From Demequina sp. NBRC 110057 (lineage in GTDB: Bacteria > Actinomycetota > Actinomycetes > Actinomycetales > Demequinaceae), in assembly GCF_002090175.1 (NCBI RefSeq), contig NZ_BBRN01000003.1, forward strand, positions 496,001-560,000: a stretch of DNA of 64,000 nucleotides, in the 5' to 3' direction. This document shows positions 27,226 to 36,224 of this stretch, in pieces. The notes beneath the pieces were generated by a model. The model did not search any database, had not been told where the DNA came from, and worked only from the letters and a program-made list of their open reading frames with translations. Positions within the stretch are counted from its first letter, which is position 1. Each line of letters begins with the position of its first letter. The translations under genes were made by a program, and so were the position numbers.

Positions 27226-28392
27226 ATGACGGACTTCGCGACCATCGCACCCCGCCTCGAGGAGCAGGCCATCGAGTTGCCCTCGTGGGCCTTCGGCAAC
27301 TCCGGCACGCGGTTCAGGGTGTTCACCACGCCCGGCACCCCGCGCGACCCCTTTGAGAAGGTCGCCGACGCCGCCCAGGTGCACAAGTTCACCGGCCTCG
27401 CACCGACCGTCGCCCTGCACATCCCGTGGGACAAGGTCGACGACTACGGCCAGCTCGCGCAGCACGCCAAAGACCACGGCGTCGCGCTCGGCACCATCAA
27501 CTCGAACACCTTCCAGGATGCCGACTACAAGCTCGGCTCCCTCGCCCACCGTGACGACCGCATTCGCCGCAAGGCCATCGACCACCACCTCGAGTGCATC
27601 GACATCATGGGCGCCACCGGCTCGCGCGACCTGAAGATCTGGCTCGCCGACGGCACCAATTACGCGGGACAGGACGACATGCGCGGCCGCCAGGACCGCA
27701 TGCACGAGTCGCTCCAGGAGATCTACGCGCGGATCGGCGAGCACCAGCGCCTGGTGCTCGAGTACAAGATCTTTGAGCCGGCGTTCTATCACATGGACGT
27801 GCCGGACTGGGGAACCAGTTACGCGCAGGTGGCTGCCCTGGGCGAGCGCGCCACGGTGTGCCTCGACACCGGCCACCACGCCCCCAGCACCAACATCGAG
27901 TTCATCGTCATGCAGCTGCTGCGCCTAGGCAAGCTCGGCTCGTTCGACTTCAACTCGCGCAACTACGCCGACGACGACCTCATCGTGGGCGCCGCCGATC
28001 CCTTCCAGTTGTTCCGGATCATCGTCGAGGTGATCCGCGGCGGCGGCTACGGCAACGATGGCGACACGGCCTTCATGCTCGACCAGTGCCACAACATCGA
28101 GGACAAGATCCCCGGCCAGATCCGCTCGGTGCTGAACGTCCAGGAGATGACGGCCCGCGCCCTGCTGGTCGACCGCGACGCGCTCACCGCCGCCCAGGTC
28201 GAGGGCGACGTCCTGAAGGCCAACGGCATCCTCATGGACGCCTTCTACACCGACGTGCGCCCCGACCTCGCGGCCTGGCGCGAGTCCCGCGGCCTCCCCG
28301 CCGACCCCATGCAGGCCTTCGCAGACTCCGGCTACCTCGCCCGCACCGCCGAAGAGCGCGTGGGAGGCACCCAGGCCGGCTGGGGCGCTTGA
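27226..28392 (+). CDS. rhaI: L-rhamnose isomerase
   Basis: 388 residues of the Pseudomonas/Sinorhizobium RhaI type (not the longer E. coli RhaA). A TIM-barrel metal enzyme converting L-rhamnose to L-rhamnulose. Likely metal-site segments: LVLEYKIFEPAFY near 172-184, CLDTGHHAP near 210 and FDFNSRNYADDDL near 240. AAGGACAACGACGTC precedes the ATG. First gene of rhaI-rhaM-esterase-rhaEW-rhaB-lldD, most joined by 3-25 base gaps or ATGA overlaps. Confidence 0.95.
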   Translation: MTDFATIAPRLEEQAIELPSWAFGNSGTRFRVFTTPGTPRDPFEKVADAAQVHKFTGLAPTVALHIPWDKVDDYGQLAQHAKDHGVALGTINSNTFQDADYKLGSLAHRDDRIRRKAIDHHLECIDIMGATGSRDLKIWLADGTNYAGQDDMRGRQDRMHESLQEIYARIGEHQRLVLEYKIFEPAFYHMDVPDWGTSYAQVAALGERATVCLDTGHHAPSTNIEFIVMQLLRLGKLGSFDFNSRNYADDDLIVGAADPFQLFRIIVEVIRGGGYGNDGDTAFMLDQCHNIEDKIPGQIRSVLNVQEMTARALLVDRDALTAAQVEGDVLKANGILMDAFYTDVRPDLAAWRESRGLPADPMQAFADSGYLARTAEERVGGTQAGWGA

Positions 28393-28395
28393 CCC

Positions 28396-28743
28396 ATGCC
28401 CCGGATCTGCTTCACGCTTCAGGTGGACCCGGCGCGGCTCGACGAGTATGTGGAGGCGCACCGGGCCGTCTGGCCGGAGATGCTGGAGGCCATCCGCGAC
28501 GCCGGCAGGCGCGACTACTCGCTGTTCCTGTCCCCCACCGGCTTGCTGGTGGGCGTCTACGAGACCGATGACGACGCTGCCTCCGCGGCCGCCCTCGCCG
28601 CGGACCCGCGCACCGCACGGTGGGAGGAGACGATGGCACCGTTCTTCGTCTCGCTCGACGGCGACCGCCCCGACCAGGGCGCACCGCAGCTCCCCGAGGT
28701 CTTCCACCTCGAGACGCAGCTGAGCCGGGCGGGCCTCGCATGA
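28396..28743 (+). CDS. rhaM: L-rhamnose mutarotase
   Basis: 115 residues, the usual size. Family features: N-terminal RICFTLQVDPARLDEYVEAH, the conserved HRAVWPEML, and RRDYSLFLSPTGLLVGVYE. It interconverts alpha and beta rhamnopyranose so that the isomerase and kinase steps get the right anomer. It starts 3 bases after rhaI and overlaps the esterase by ATGA. Confidence 0.95.
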   Translation: MPRICFTLQVDPARLDEYVEAHRAVWPEMLEAIRDAGRRDYSLFLSPTGLLVGVYETDDDAASAAALAADPRTARWEETMAPFFVSLDGDRPDQGAPQLPEVFHLETQLSRAGLA

Positions 28744-29552
28744 CCGAGGTGGCCGACGTCCTCATCGACGGGACGGTTCCCGCCCGTCTCTATCGCCCGG
28801 CCGATGCCACGGCTGGCTCTCGCGGCATCGTCTGGTGCCACGGTGGAGGCTTTGTCCACGGCGACCTCGACATGCCGGAGGCCGATGCGGTGGCCAGGCG
28901 ATTCGCCGGCGCGGGCCACGTGGTCCTCTCGGTCGATTACCGCCTCGTCACCGACGGCGGCGAGCACCGCTTCCCCGCCGCACACGACGACGTCCGCGCG
29001 GCGCTGACCTGGATAGCCGCAAGCGCCGAGGAACTCGGCGTCGACCCCGGCACCCTCGTCCTCGGCGGCGCGAGCGCGGGCGGCAACATCGCCGCGGGCG
29101 TCGCCCTGCGCCTCGCCCGCGAGGGCGCTGCCACCGCCCCCACCGACCTCTACCTCGCCTACCCCGTCACCCACGCGAGCCTTCCCGCTGCCAGCCCTGA
29201 AGCGGCATCGGCCGTGAGTAAGGCGCCCGAGGGGCGGCGCTTCCGCCCCGCCAAGGTGGCGGCGATGAACCTGCACTACGTGGGCGACTCCCGCCTGCTC
29301 GCCGAGCCCTACGCGTTCCCCGGCGGGCACGACCTCACCGGCATGCCGCGCACGCTCATCGTCGACGGCGACGCCGACGACCTGCGCGCCATGGGCGAGG
29401 CCTTCGCCGCCGAACTCGACGCGGCAGGCGTCGACGTCACCTACGCGGTCGAGCCAGGCACGACCCATGGCCACCTCAACAAGCCCGAGCTCCCTCACGC
29501 GGAGCGCACCCTCACCACCGTCCTCACCTGGCTCGCCGCGCGCGGCCGCTGA
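28740..29552 (+). CDS. Alpha/beta hydrolase (acetyl-esterase-like) in the rhamnose operon
   Basis: 270 residues from the ATG of an ATGA overlap with rhaM. Hormone-sensitive-lipase group: oxyanion motif HGGG at 34-37, nucleophile elbow GGASAGG near 105, then VDGDADD (Asp near 211) and THGHLN (His near 242) completing the triad. No signal peptide, so cytoplasmic. It is not a standard rhamnose gene. Native rhamnogalacturonan is acetylated, so deacetylation of imported sugar or oligosaccharide is a reasonable but unproved role. Confidence 0.85.
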   Translation: MTEVADVLIDGTVPARLYRPADATAGSRGIVWCHGGGFVHGDLDMPEADAVARRFAGAGHVVLSVDYRLVTDGGEHRFPAAHDDVRAALTWIAASAEELGVDPGTLVLGGASAGGNIAAGVALRLAREGAATAPTDLYLAYPVTHASLPAASPEAASAVSKAPEGRRFRPAKVAAMNLHYVGDSRLLAEPYAFPGGHDLTGMPRTLIVDGDADDLRAMGEAFAAELDAAGVDVTYAVEPGTTHGHLNKPELPHAERTLTTVLTWLAARGR

Positions 29553-29576
29553 CACCTCCCGAAGAGAAGGAACATC

Positions 29577-31613
29577 ATGACGAACCCCGCCGTCACCGAC
29601 CTCATCGAGCGCTCGAACCGCCTGGGCTCCAACCCCAAGAACACCAACTACGCCGGCGGCAACACCTCCGCCAAGGGAGCCGAGACCGACCCCGTCACGG
29701 GCGACACCACGGAACTGCTGTGGGTCAAGGGCTCGGGCGGCGACCTGGGCACCCTGAAGGAGTCCGGCCTCGCCGTGCTGCGCCTTGACCGCATGCGCGC
29801 CCTCGTCGACGTCTACCCGGGCATCGACCGCGAGGATGAGATGGTCGCGGCGTTCGACTACTGCCTGCACGGCAAGGGCGGCGCCGCGCCGTCCATCGAC
29901 ACCGCGATGCACGGCCTGGTGGACGCGAACCACGTGGACCACCTCCACCCCGACTCCGGCATCGCCATCGCGACCGCCGCCGACGGCGAGGAGCTCACGC
30001 GCACGATCTTCGGCGACGCCGTGGTGTGGGTGCCGTGGCGCCGCCCCGGCTTCCAGCTGGGCCTCGACATCGCGGCGATCAAGGAGGCGAACCCGCAGGC
30101 GATCGGCTGCATCCTCGGCGGCCACGGCATCACCGCGTGGGGCGACACCTCGGCCGAGTGCGAGAAGCGCTCGCAGCACATCATCGACACCGCCGCCGCC
30201 TACCTCGAGCAGCACGGCAAGCCCCAGCCCTTCGGCCCCGCGCTGGACGGCTACGGCGCCCTGCCCGCCGACGAGCGCCGCGCGAAGGCCGCCGCGCTCG
30301 CCCCGACGATCCGCGGGATCGCGTCGACGGACCGCCCCATGGTGGGCCACTTCACCGACGCCGACGTGGTGCTCGACTTCCTTAGCTGCGCCGAGCACCC
30401 GCGCCTGGCCTCGCTTGGCACGAGCTGCCCCGACCACTTCCTGCGCACCAAGGTCAAGCCCATGGTGCTCGACCTTCCCGCCGACGCCTCCGTCGAGGAA
30501 GCCAAGGCCAGGCTGAAGGAGCTCCACGGCGCATATAGGGCGGACTACCAGGCCTACTACGAGGCTCACGCCACCTCCGAGTCGCCCGCGATTCGCGGCG
30601 CTGACCCCCTCATCGTGCTGGTGCCCGGCGTCGGCATGTTCTCCTTCGGCGCCAACAAGCAAACCGCGCGCGTGGCCGGCGAGTTCTACATCAACGCGAT
30701 CAACGTCATGCGCGGCGCGGAGTCGCTGTCCACCTACACGCCCATCTCCGACGCGGAGAAGTTCCGCATCGAGTACTGGGCGCTCGAGGAGGCCAAGCTC
30801 CAGCGCATGCCCAAGCCCAAGAGCCACGCCACCCGCGTCGCCTTCGTGACGGGCGCCGCCTCGGGCATCGGCAAGGCCATCGCTGCCCGCCTCGCGGCCG
30901 AGGGTGCGTGCGTCGTCATCGCCGACCTGGACCTCGCCAAGGCCCAGGAGGCCGCCGCGGAGCTCGGCTCCACCGATGTCGCCGTGGGCGTGCAGATCGA
31001 CGTGAGCAAGGCCGATGCCGTGGCCGCGGCGATCGACGAGGCGGTCCTCGCGTTCGGCGGCGTGGACCTCATTGTCAACAACGCCGGGCTGTCGCTGTCC
31101 AAGCCGCTGCTCGAGACCACCGAGCGGGACTGGGACCTGCAGCACGACGTCATGGCGAAGGGATCGTTCCTGGTCTCCCAGGCCGCCGCGCGCGTGATGA
31201 TCGATCAGGAGATGGGCGGCGACGTCCTCTACATCGCCTCCAAGAACTCGGTGTTCGCGGGCCCCAACAACATCGCGTACTCCGCCACCAAGGCGGACCA
31301 GGCCCACCAGGTGCGCCTCCTCGCGGTGGAGCTGGGGCAGTTCGGCATCAAGGTCAACGGCATCAACCCCGACGGCGTGGTGCGCGGCTCCGGCATCTTC
31401 GCCGGCGGCTGGGGCGCCAACCGCGCCAAGACCTATGGGATCGACGAAGAGAACCTGGGCGAGTTCTACGCGCAGCGCACGATTCTGAAGCGCGAGGTGC
31501 TCCCCGAGCACGTCGCCAACGCCGCGGCCGTCCTCACGGGCCCCGACATGACCCACACGACCGGCCTTCACGTGCCGGTGGACGCGGGCGTGGCGGCGGC
31601 ATTCCTGCGATGA
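29577..31613 (+). CDS. rhaEW: Bifunctional rhamnulose-1-phosphate aldolase / L-lactaldehyde dehydrogenase
   Basis: 678 residues, a known fusion. The N-terminal class II aldolase domain (about 1-400) has NTNYAGGNTSAKG and metal ligands in DHLHPDSG (His122, His124) plus GGHGITAWG. The C-terminal short-chain dehydrogenase (about 420-678) has VTGAASGIGKAIAARL, NNAGLSL and YSATK (Tyr near 568, Lys near 572). It splits rhamnulose-1-phosphate to DHAP and L-lactaldehyde and oxidises the latter to L-lactate. It overlaps rhaB by ATGA; lldD further downstream uses the lactate. Confidence 0.95.
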   Translation: MTNPAVTDLIERSNRLGSNPKNTNYAGGNTSAKGAETDPVTGDTTELLWVKGSGGDLGTLKESGLAVLRLDRMRALVDVYPGIDREDEMVAAFDYCLHGKGGAAPSIDTAMHGLVDANHVDHLHPDSGIAIATAADGEELTRTIFGDAVVWVPWRRPGFQLGLDIAAIKEANPQAIGCILGGHGITAWGDTSAECEKRSQHIIDTAAAYLEQHGKPQPFGPALDGYGALPADERRAKAAALAPTIRGIASTDRPMVGHFTDADVVLDFLSCAEHPRLASLGTSCPDHFLRTKVKPMVLDLPADASVEEAKARLKELHGAYRADYQAYYEAHATSESPAIRGADPLIVLVPGVGMFSFGANKQTARVAGEFYINAINVMRGAESLSTYTPISDAEKFRIEYWALEEAKLQRMPKPKSHATRVAFVTGAASGIGKAIAARLAAEGACVVIADLDLAKAQEAAAELGSTDVAVGVQIDVSKADAVAAAIDEAVLAFGGVDLIVNNAGLSLSKPLLETTERDWDLQHDVMAKGSFLVSQAAARVMIDQEMGGDVLYIASKNSVFAGPNNIAYSATKADQAHQVRLLAVELGQFGIKVNGINPDGVVRGSGIFAGGWGANRAKTYGIDEENLGEFYAQRTILKREVLPEHVANAAAVLTGPDMTHTTGLHVPVDAGVAAAFLR

Positions 31614-33052
31614 CCACCTCCGCCTCGGGGCCGCTCGCCGTCGCCGCCGTCGACCTTGGCGCGACGAGCGGCCGCGTCATGGTGGGCCACGTGGGCCCCG
31701 GGGAGCTGCGCCTGCGTCAGCTGGCGCGGTTCCCCAACGGCCCCGTGGCCCTGCCGGACGGGCTCCACTGGGACACCCAGGCGCTCTTCCGCGCCGCCCT
31801 GGCGGGACTGCGGGACGCGCAGGCGTGGGAGCCACGAATCGCCTCGGTGGGCATCGATTCGTGGGCGGTGGACTACGCGCTGCTGCGCGGCGACCGGATG
31901 CTGAGCGAGCCGTTCCACTACCGCGACGCCCGCTGCGACGCGGGGGTCGAGGCGGTGCATGCGCGCGTGGGCTTCCCCGGCCTGTACGCCCGCAACGGCC
32001 TGCAGTTCCTGCCGTTCAACACCGCGTACCAACTCGCCGCGGAGGACCCCGCGGTACTGGACGTCGCGGACCGGATGCTGCTGGTTCCCGACCTCCTCGC
32101 CTTCCTCATGACGGGCGCAAAGGTCGCGGAACGCACCAACGCCTCGACCACGGGGCTGCTCGACGTCGCCACGCGCGAGTGGGACCTGTCCCTCGTCGAG
32201 GCGCTCGGCCTCCCCGCCCGCCTGCTGCCAGGTCTCGTCTCCCCCGGCGACCGCATCGGCCACCTGCTTCCCTCCGTCGCCGAGGCGACGGGCCTGGCGG
32301 CCACCACCCCGGTGACGGCAGTGGGAAGCCACGACACCGCATCGGCCGTCCTCGCGACGCCGATGCGCGAAACCGGCGGCGCCTACATCTCCTGCGGCAC
32401 CTGGGGCCTCGTGGGAGTCGAGACGGAGGCGCCGGTGCTGACCGACGCCGCGCGCGAGGCGAACTTCACCAACGAGGGAGGCGTCGACGGCCGCACCCGG
32501 TTCCTTCACAACGTCATGGGCCTGTGGCTGCTGAGCGAGACGATTCGCACGTGGGAGCGCTCCGGCGAGACGATCGACCTCGAGCGGCTGCTCGCCGAGG
32601 CCGATGCCGTGGGCGGCGACGTCGCTGTCTTCGACGCGAACGACGACGCTTTTATGGCGCCCGGGGACATGCCCGCCCGGATTTCGTCCTGGCTCGCGGC
32701 GCACGGCCTTCCCGTTCCCGCCTCGCGCGCCGAGATGGCGCGGTGCATCATCGAGTCCCTCGCCGTGGCGTTCGCCGATGCTGTCGCCGAGGCCTCGCGC
32801 CTGTCCGGCCAGGCTGTCGACACGATCCACCTGACTGGCGGCGGGTCGCTGAACACACTGCTGTGTCAGCGCACTGCCGACCGCGCCGGTCTCCCCGTCG
32901 TCGCGGGACCCGTCGAGGCCACCGCGCTGGGCAACGTCCTGGTGCAGGCGCGCGCGCTCGGCGCGACGGGTGAGAGCATCGAGTCGCTGCGGGACCTGGT
33001 GGCCCGCACCCAGAACGTCCGTACGTACGAGCCTCGAGGAGGCACCCGATGA
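31610..33052 (+). CDS. rhaB: Rhamnulokinase
   Basis: 480 residues, FGGY carbohydrate kinase. N-terminal [16 protein letters not shown] (phosphate-binding), [23 protein letters not shown] near 240 and [10 protein letters not shown] near 257; the C-terminal ATP site has [15 protein letters not shown]. It phosphorylates L-rhamnulose at O1. Start and stop overlap both neighbours by ATGA, so it is translationally coupled to rhaEW and lldD. Confidence 0.95.
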   Translation: MTTSASGPLAVAAVDLGATSGRVMVGHVGPGELRLRQLARFPNGPVALPDGLHWDTQALFRAALAGLRDAQAWEPRIASVGIDSWAVDYALLRGDRMLSEPFHYRDARCDAGVEAVHARVGFPGLYARNGLQFLPFNTAYQLAAEDPAVLDVADRMLLVPDLLAFLMTGAKVAERTNASTTGLLDVATREWDLSLVEALGLPARLLPGLVSPGDRIGHLLPSVAEATGLAATTPVTAVGSHDTASAVLATPMRETGGAYISCGTWGLVGVETEAPVLTDAAREANFTNEGGVDGRTRFLHNVMGLWLLSETIRTWERSGETIDLERLLAEADAVGGDVAVFDANDDAFMAPGDMPARISSWLAAHGLPVPASRAEMARCIIESLAVAFADAVAEASRLSGQAVDTIHLTGGGSLNTLLCQRTADRAGLPVVAGPVEATALGNVLVQARALGATGESIESLRDLVARTQNVRTYEPRGGTR

Positions 33053-34335
33053 AGATGGAGCGACGCGTCCCGCGTCCCGCCGACCTTGCCCCGCTCATGC
33101 GTTTCAAGGGCTTCGAGCCCGACGGCCGCAAGCGCAGGCTCGCGAAGGCTCACCGCATCGAGGACCTGCGCGCCATCGCGAAGCGCCGCACACCCAAGGG
33201 AGCCTTCGACTACACGGACGGCGCCGCGGAGTTCGAGCTGTCGCTCGGGCGCGCGCGCCAGGCGTTCCGGGACATCGAGTTCCACCCGGCGATCCTGCGC
33301 GACGTGTCCGCCGTGGACACGTCCGTGGACATCCTGGGCGGGCCGTCGGCGCTGCCCTTCGGCATCGCCCCCACCGGGTTTACGCGCATGATGCACGCCG
33401 AGGGTGAGCGGGCGGGAGCGTCCGCGGCCGGCGCGGCCGGGATCCCCTTCTCGCTGTCGACCGTGGGCACCACCTCCCCCGAGGGGGTGCGCGACGCCAA
33501 CCCCGACGGCCGCAACTGGTTCCAGCTGTACATGCAGAAGGACCGCGACAAGTCGATGGGGCTCGTCTCCCGCGCGGCCGATGCGGGCTTCGACACCCTG
33601 CTCGTCACCGTCGACGTGCCGGTCGCCGGCGCGCGGCTGCGGGACTCGTACAACGGCTTCACCATCCCGCCGCAGCTCACCCCCAAGACCGTGCTCAACG
33701 CGATCCCCCGCCCCGAGTGGTGGTGGAACTTCCTCACTACCGAGCCGCTCGCGTTTGCGTCGCTGTCGGAGTGGAACGGGACCATCGGCGAGCTGCTGGA
33801 CGCGCTGTTCGACCCCACCGTCGACTTCGACGACCTCGCATGGATCCGCGACCAGTGGCCCGGCAAGGTGGTGGTCAAGGGCATCCAGACCGTCGACGAC
33901 GCGAGGCGCGTGTGGGACCTCGGCGTGGACGGCATTGTGCTGTCCAACCACGGCGGCCGCCAGCTGGACCGGGCCCCCGTGCCGTTCCACCTGCTGCCGA
34001 CGGTGCGTGCCGCCCTGGGCAAAGACGCCACCATCATCCTGGACACCGGCATCATGTCCGGGGCCGATGTCGTGGCGGCGTTGGCGATGGGCGCCGACTT
34101 CACACTGGTGGGCCGCGCCTACCTGTACGGCTTGATGGCGGGAGGGCGCGAGGGCGTCGACCGCACCATCGAGATCCTGCGCACCGAGATTGTGCGCACC
34201 ATGAAGCTCCTGGGAGTGGCATCCGTGGCCGAGCTCGACCCCGGCCACGTCACTCAGTTGCGCTCGCTCGCCCCGTGGGCCCCAGCCTCTCCTCCTCGGT
34301 CCACGAAGGCGTCGGCGAAGCGCGCCGCGTCCTAG
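33049..34335 (+). CDS. lldD: FMN-dependent L-lactate dehydrogenase (alpha-hydroxy-acid oxidase family)
   Basis: 428 residues with the FMN barrel: [44 protein letters not shown], catalytic His near 301 in [14 protein letters not shown], and [19 protein letters not shown] with VGRAYLYG for the phosphate. It oxidises L-lactate to pyruvate and passes electrons to the respiratory chain or oxygen. As last gene of the rhamnose operon it disposes of the lactate formed by RhaEW. The C-terminal tail is Ser/Ala/Lys-rich and extra. Confidence 0.93.
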   Translation: MKMERRVPRPADLAPLMRFKGFEPDGRKRRLAKAHRIEDLRAIAKRRTPKGAFDYTDGAAEFELSLGRARQAFRDIEFHPAILRDVSAVDTSVDILGGPSALPFGIAPTGFTRMMHAEGERAGASAAGAAGIPFSLSTVGTTSPEGVRDANPDGRNWFQLYMQKDRDKSMGLVSRAADAGFDTLLVTVDVPVAGARLRDSYNGFTIPPQLTPKTVLNAIPRPEWWWNFLTTEPLAFASLSEWNGTIGELLDALFDPTVDFDDLAWIRDQWPGKVVVKGIQTVDDARRVWDLGVDGIVLSNHGGRQLDRAPVPFHLLPTVRAALGKDATIILDTGIMSGADVVAALAMGADFTLVGRAYLYGLMAGGREGVDRTIEILRTEIVRTMKLLGVASVAELDPGHVTQLRSLAPWAPASPPRSTKASAKRAAS

Positions 34336-34350
34336 GGGGAGGAAGAAGGG

Positions 34351-34374
34351 CGGGGCCAGCGACGGCTGGCCCCG
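34351..34374 (+). terminator. Terminator after lldD
   Basis: 10-bp stem (34351-34360 with 34365-34374), tetraloop GACG, followed by a TCCTTGT tail. Confidence 0.8.
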
Positions 34375-34411
34375 TCCTTGTCGCGTTGACGGGCTCGGCG
34401 CCGCGCTTCCC

Positions 34412-34459
34412 AAGGAGGCTGGTGCTGGGATCACGGCCGATCCCGGCACCAACCTCCTT
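34412..34459. terminator. Second, bidirectional terminator between lldD and kdgK
   Basis: A 21-bp stem with one mismatch and one G-T pair (34412-34432 with 34439-34459) and a 6-base loop, between two converging operons. A GGCCGATGC word lies just beside it at 34471-34479. Confidence 0.75.
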
Positions 34460-34485
34460 CCAGGGTTTGCGGCCGATGCTGAGGT

Positions 34486-35589
34486 CTAGCGGTCGACGCG
34501 GGCGCCGCCGCCGGCGGCGAGCTTGTGGACCTCGGCCTTGGTGGCCATGGTCGTGTCGCCCGGCGTCGTCATGGCCAGGGCGCCGTGGGCGGCGCCGAGG
34601 TCGACGCTGCGCTGGAGCGTTTCGCCCTCGAGCAGGCCGTGGATGAGGCCGGACGCGAAGGAGTCGCCGCCTCCCACACGGTCGAGGATCTCGAGGCCAT
34701 CCCTCTGCGTGGCACGCACGACCCCGGTGTCCTTGGACCAGGCCAGGGCTCCCCAGTCGTTCACTGTCGCGCTCTTCACGCCACGCATCGTGGTGGCGAT
34801 GACCTGGAAGTTCGGGAACGCCTCAGCAGCGGCGCCGATCATCGATTCGAAGCCGGCAACGTCGAGCTCGGCGAGGTCCTCGTCGACGCCGGGGACCTCG
34901 AACCCAAGGCTCGCGGTGAAGTCCTCCTCGTTGCCGATCATGACGTCCACGTGCGGGGCGATGGCCCGGTTGACCTCCTGGGCACGCTCCTTACCGCCGA
35001 TGGCCTTCCACAGCGACGGGCGATAGTTCAGGTCGTAGGAGACGACGGTGCCGTGACGGTGGGCGGCCTCGACCGCAGCGACGACGGTCTCGGCGGCCGT
35101 GTCCGACAGGGCCGCGTAGATGCCGCCGGTGTGAAGCCACCGCACGCCCAGCTCACCGAAGAGGCGATCGAAGTCGACGTCCTCCGCCGTGAGTTGACTG
35201 GCGGCCGTGTGGCCACGATCCGAGACGCCGACCGCTCCCCTGACTCCGAAGCCTCGCTCGGTGAAGTTCAGGCCATTCCTGACCTGGCGGCCGATGCCGT
35301 CGTACGACTTCCACACGAGGTGGGATACGTCGACTCCGCCGGCAAGGATCAGGTTCTCCACCAGATGCCCCACCTCGTTATCCGCCAACGCCGTGACGAT
35401 CCCGGTGCGGTAGCCGAACGCTCGAGCCAGGCCGCGAGAGACGTTGTATTCGCCCCCGCCCTCCCAGGCGGTAAAGGACCTGGCGGTGCGGATGCGCCCC
35501 TCACCGGGATCCAGGCGCAGCATCACCTCGCCAAGAGACACCGCATCGAAACGGCACTCGGATGCGGGCTTCACACTCAGCACGGTCAT
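34486..35589 (-). CDS. kdgK: 2-keto-3-deoxygluconate kinase (PfkB family)
   Basis: 367 residues, ribokinase fold. N-terminal DAVSLGEVMLRLDPGEGRIR, substrate GGGEYNVSRGLARAFG, and the catalytic base Asp309 in DRVGGGDSFASG. It converts KDG to KDPG with ATP, the fourth step of galacturonate breakdown. Its start overlaps the eda stop (ATGA). Last gene of the uxaC-gfo-eda-kdgK operon. Confidence 0.93.
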   Translation of the reverse strand: MTVLSVKPASECRFDAVSLGEVMLRLDPGEGRIRTARSFTAWEGGGEYNVSRGLARAFGYRTGIVTALADNEVGHLVENLILAGGVDVSHLVWKSYDGIGRQVRNGLNFTERGFGVRGAVGVSDRGHTAASQLTAEDVDFDRLFGELGVRWLHTGGIYAALSDTAAETVVAAVEAAHRHGTVVSYDLNYRPSLWKAIGGKERAQEVNRAIAPHVDVMIGNEEDFTASLGFEVPGVDEDLAELDVAGFESMIGAAAEAFPNFQVIATTMRGVKSATVNDWGALAWSKDTGVVRATQRDGLEILDRVGGGDSFASGLIHGLLEGETLQRSVDLGAAHGALAMTTPGDTTMATKAEVHKLAAGGGARVDR

Positions 35590-36224
35590 ACGAGGGCCTC
35601 CCTGCCCGCCAGCGCCACGGCCTGGGCCGTCAGACGCTCCACTCCATCAAAGTCACCCGAGGCGATCAGATCGCGCGGCACCATCCACGAACCCCCGACC
35701 GCATGCACGGCAGGGATCGACAGATACTCGTGAAGATTCGTTGGCCCAATCCCACCCGTGGGCACGAACGAGACCCCACCAAACGGCGCCGCCAAAGCCT
35801 TCACCGCCGCGGCACCACCCGAGGTGCTCGCGGGGAAGAACTTCACCGTCGTCACCCCCAGCTCGAGAGCCGCCATGACCTCCGACGCGGTCACGGCACC
35901 GGGCAGCGCCAGCACGCCACGCTCGCCGCACCGCTCCACCACCGAACGGCTCAGCCCGGGCGAGACCACGTAGGACGCGCCGGCATCGGCAGCCTCATCC
36001 ACCTGAGCCGCGGTGAGCACCGTCCCGGCACCCACCAGCATGTCTCCCCGGGAGGCCATCACCCGGATCGACTCCGCCGCCGCAGCGGTGCGGAACGTCA
36101 CCTCCGCCACCGGCAGCCCGCCGGCCACCAACGCATCGGCCAGACCCGAGGCATCGGCCGCGGAATCCAGCACCACCACCGGCACCAACCGATGCTCGCC
36201 CAGGCGAGCCAGGACGTCGCTCAC
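35586..36224 (-). CDS. eda: KDPG aldolase
   Basis: 212 residues, class I aldolase. Schiff-base Lys128 in VKFFPAS and Glu41/Arg45 in EVTFRT match the catalytic residues of E. coli Eda. Other segments: VGAGTVLTAAQVDEA, YVVSPGLS, VPTGGIGPTNL and GGSWMV. It splits KDPG into pyruvate and glyceraldehyde-3-phosphate. ATGA overlaps on both sides. Confidence 0.96.
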   Translation of the reverse strand: MSDVLARLGEHRLVPVVVLDSAADASGLADALVAGGLPVAEVTFRTAAAAESIRVMASRGDMLVGAGTVLTAAQVDEAADAGASYVVSPGLSRSVVERCGERGVLALPGAVTASEVMAALELGVTTVKFFPASTSGGAAAVKALAAPFGGVSFVPTGGIGPTNLHEYLSIPAVHAVGGSWMVPRDLIASGDFDGVERLTAQAVALAGREALV

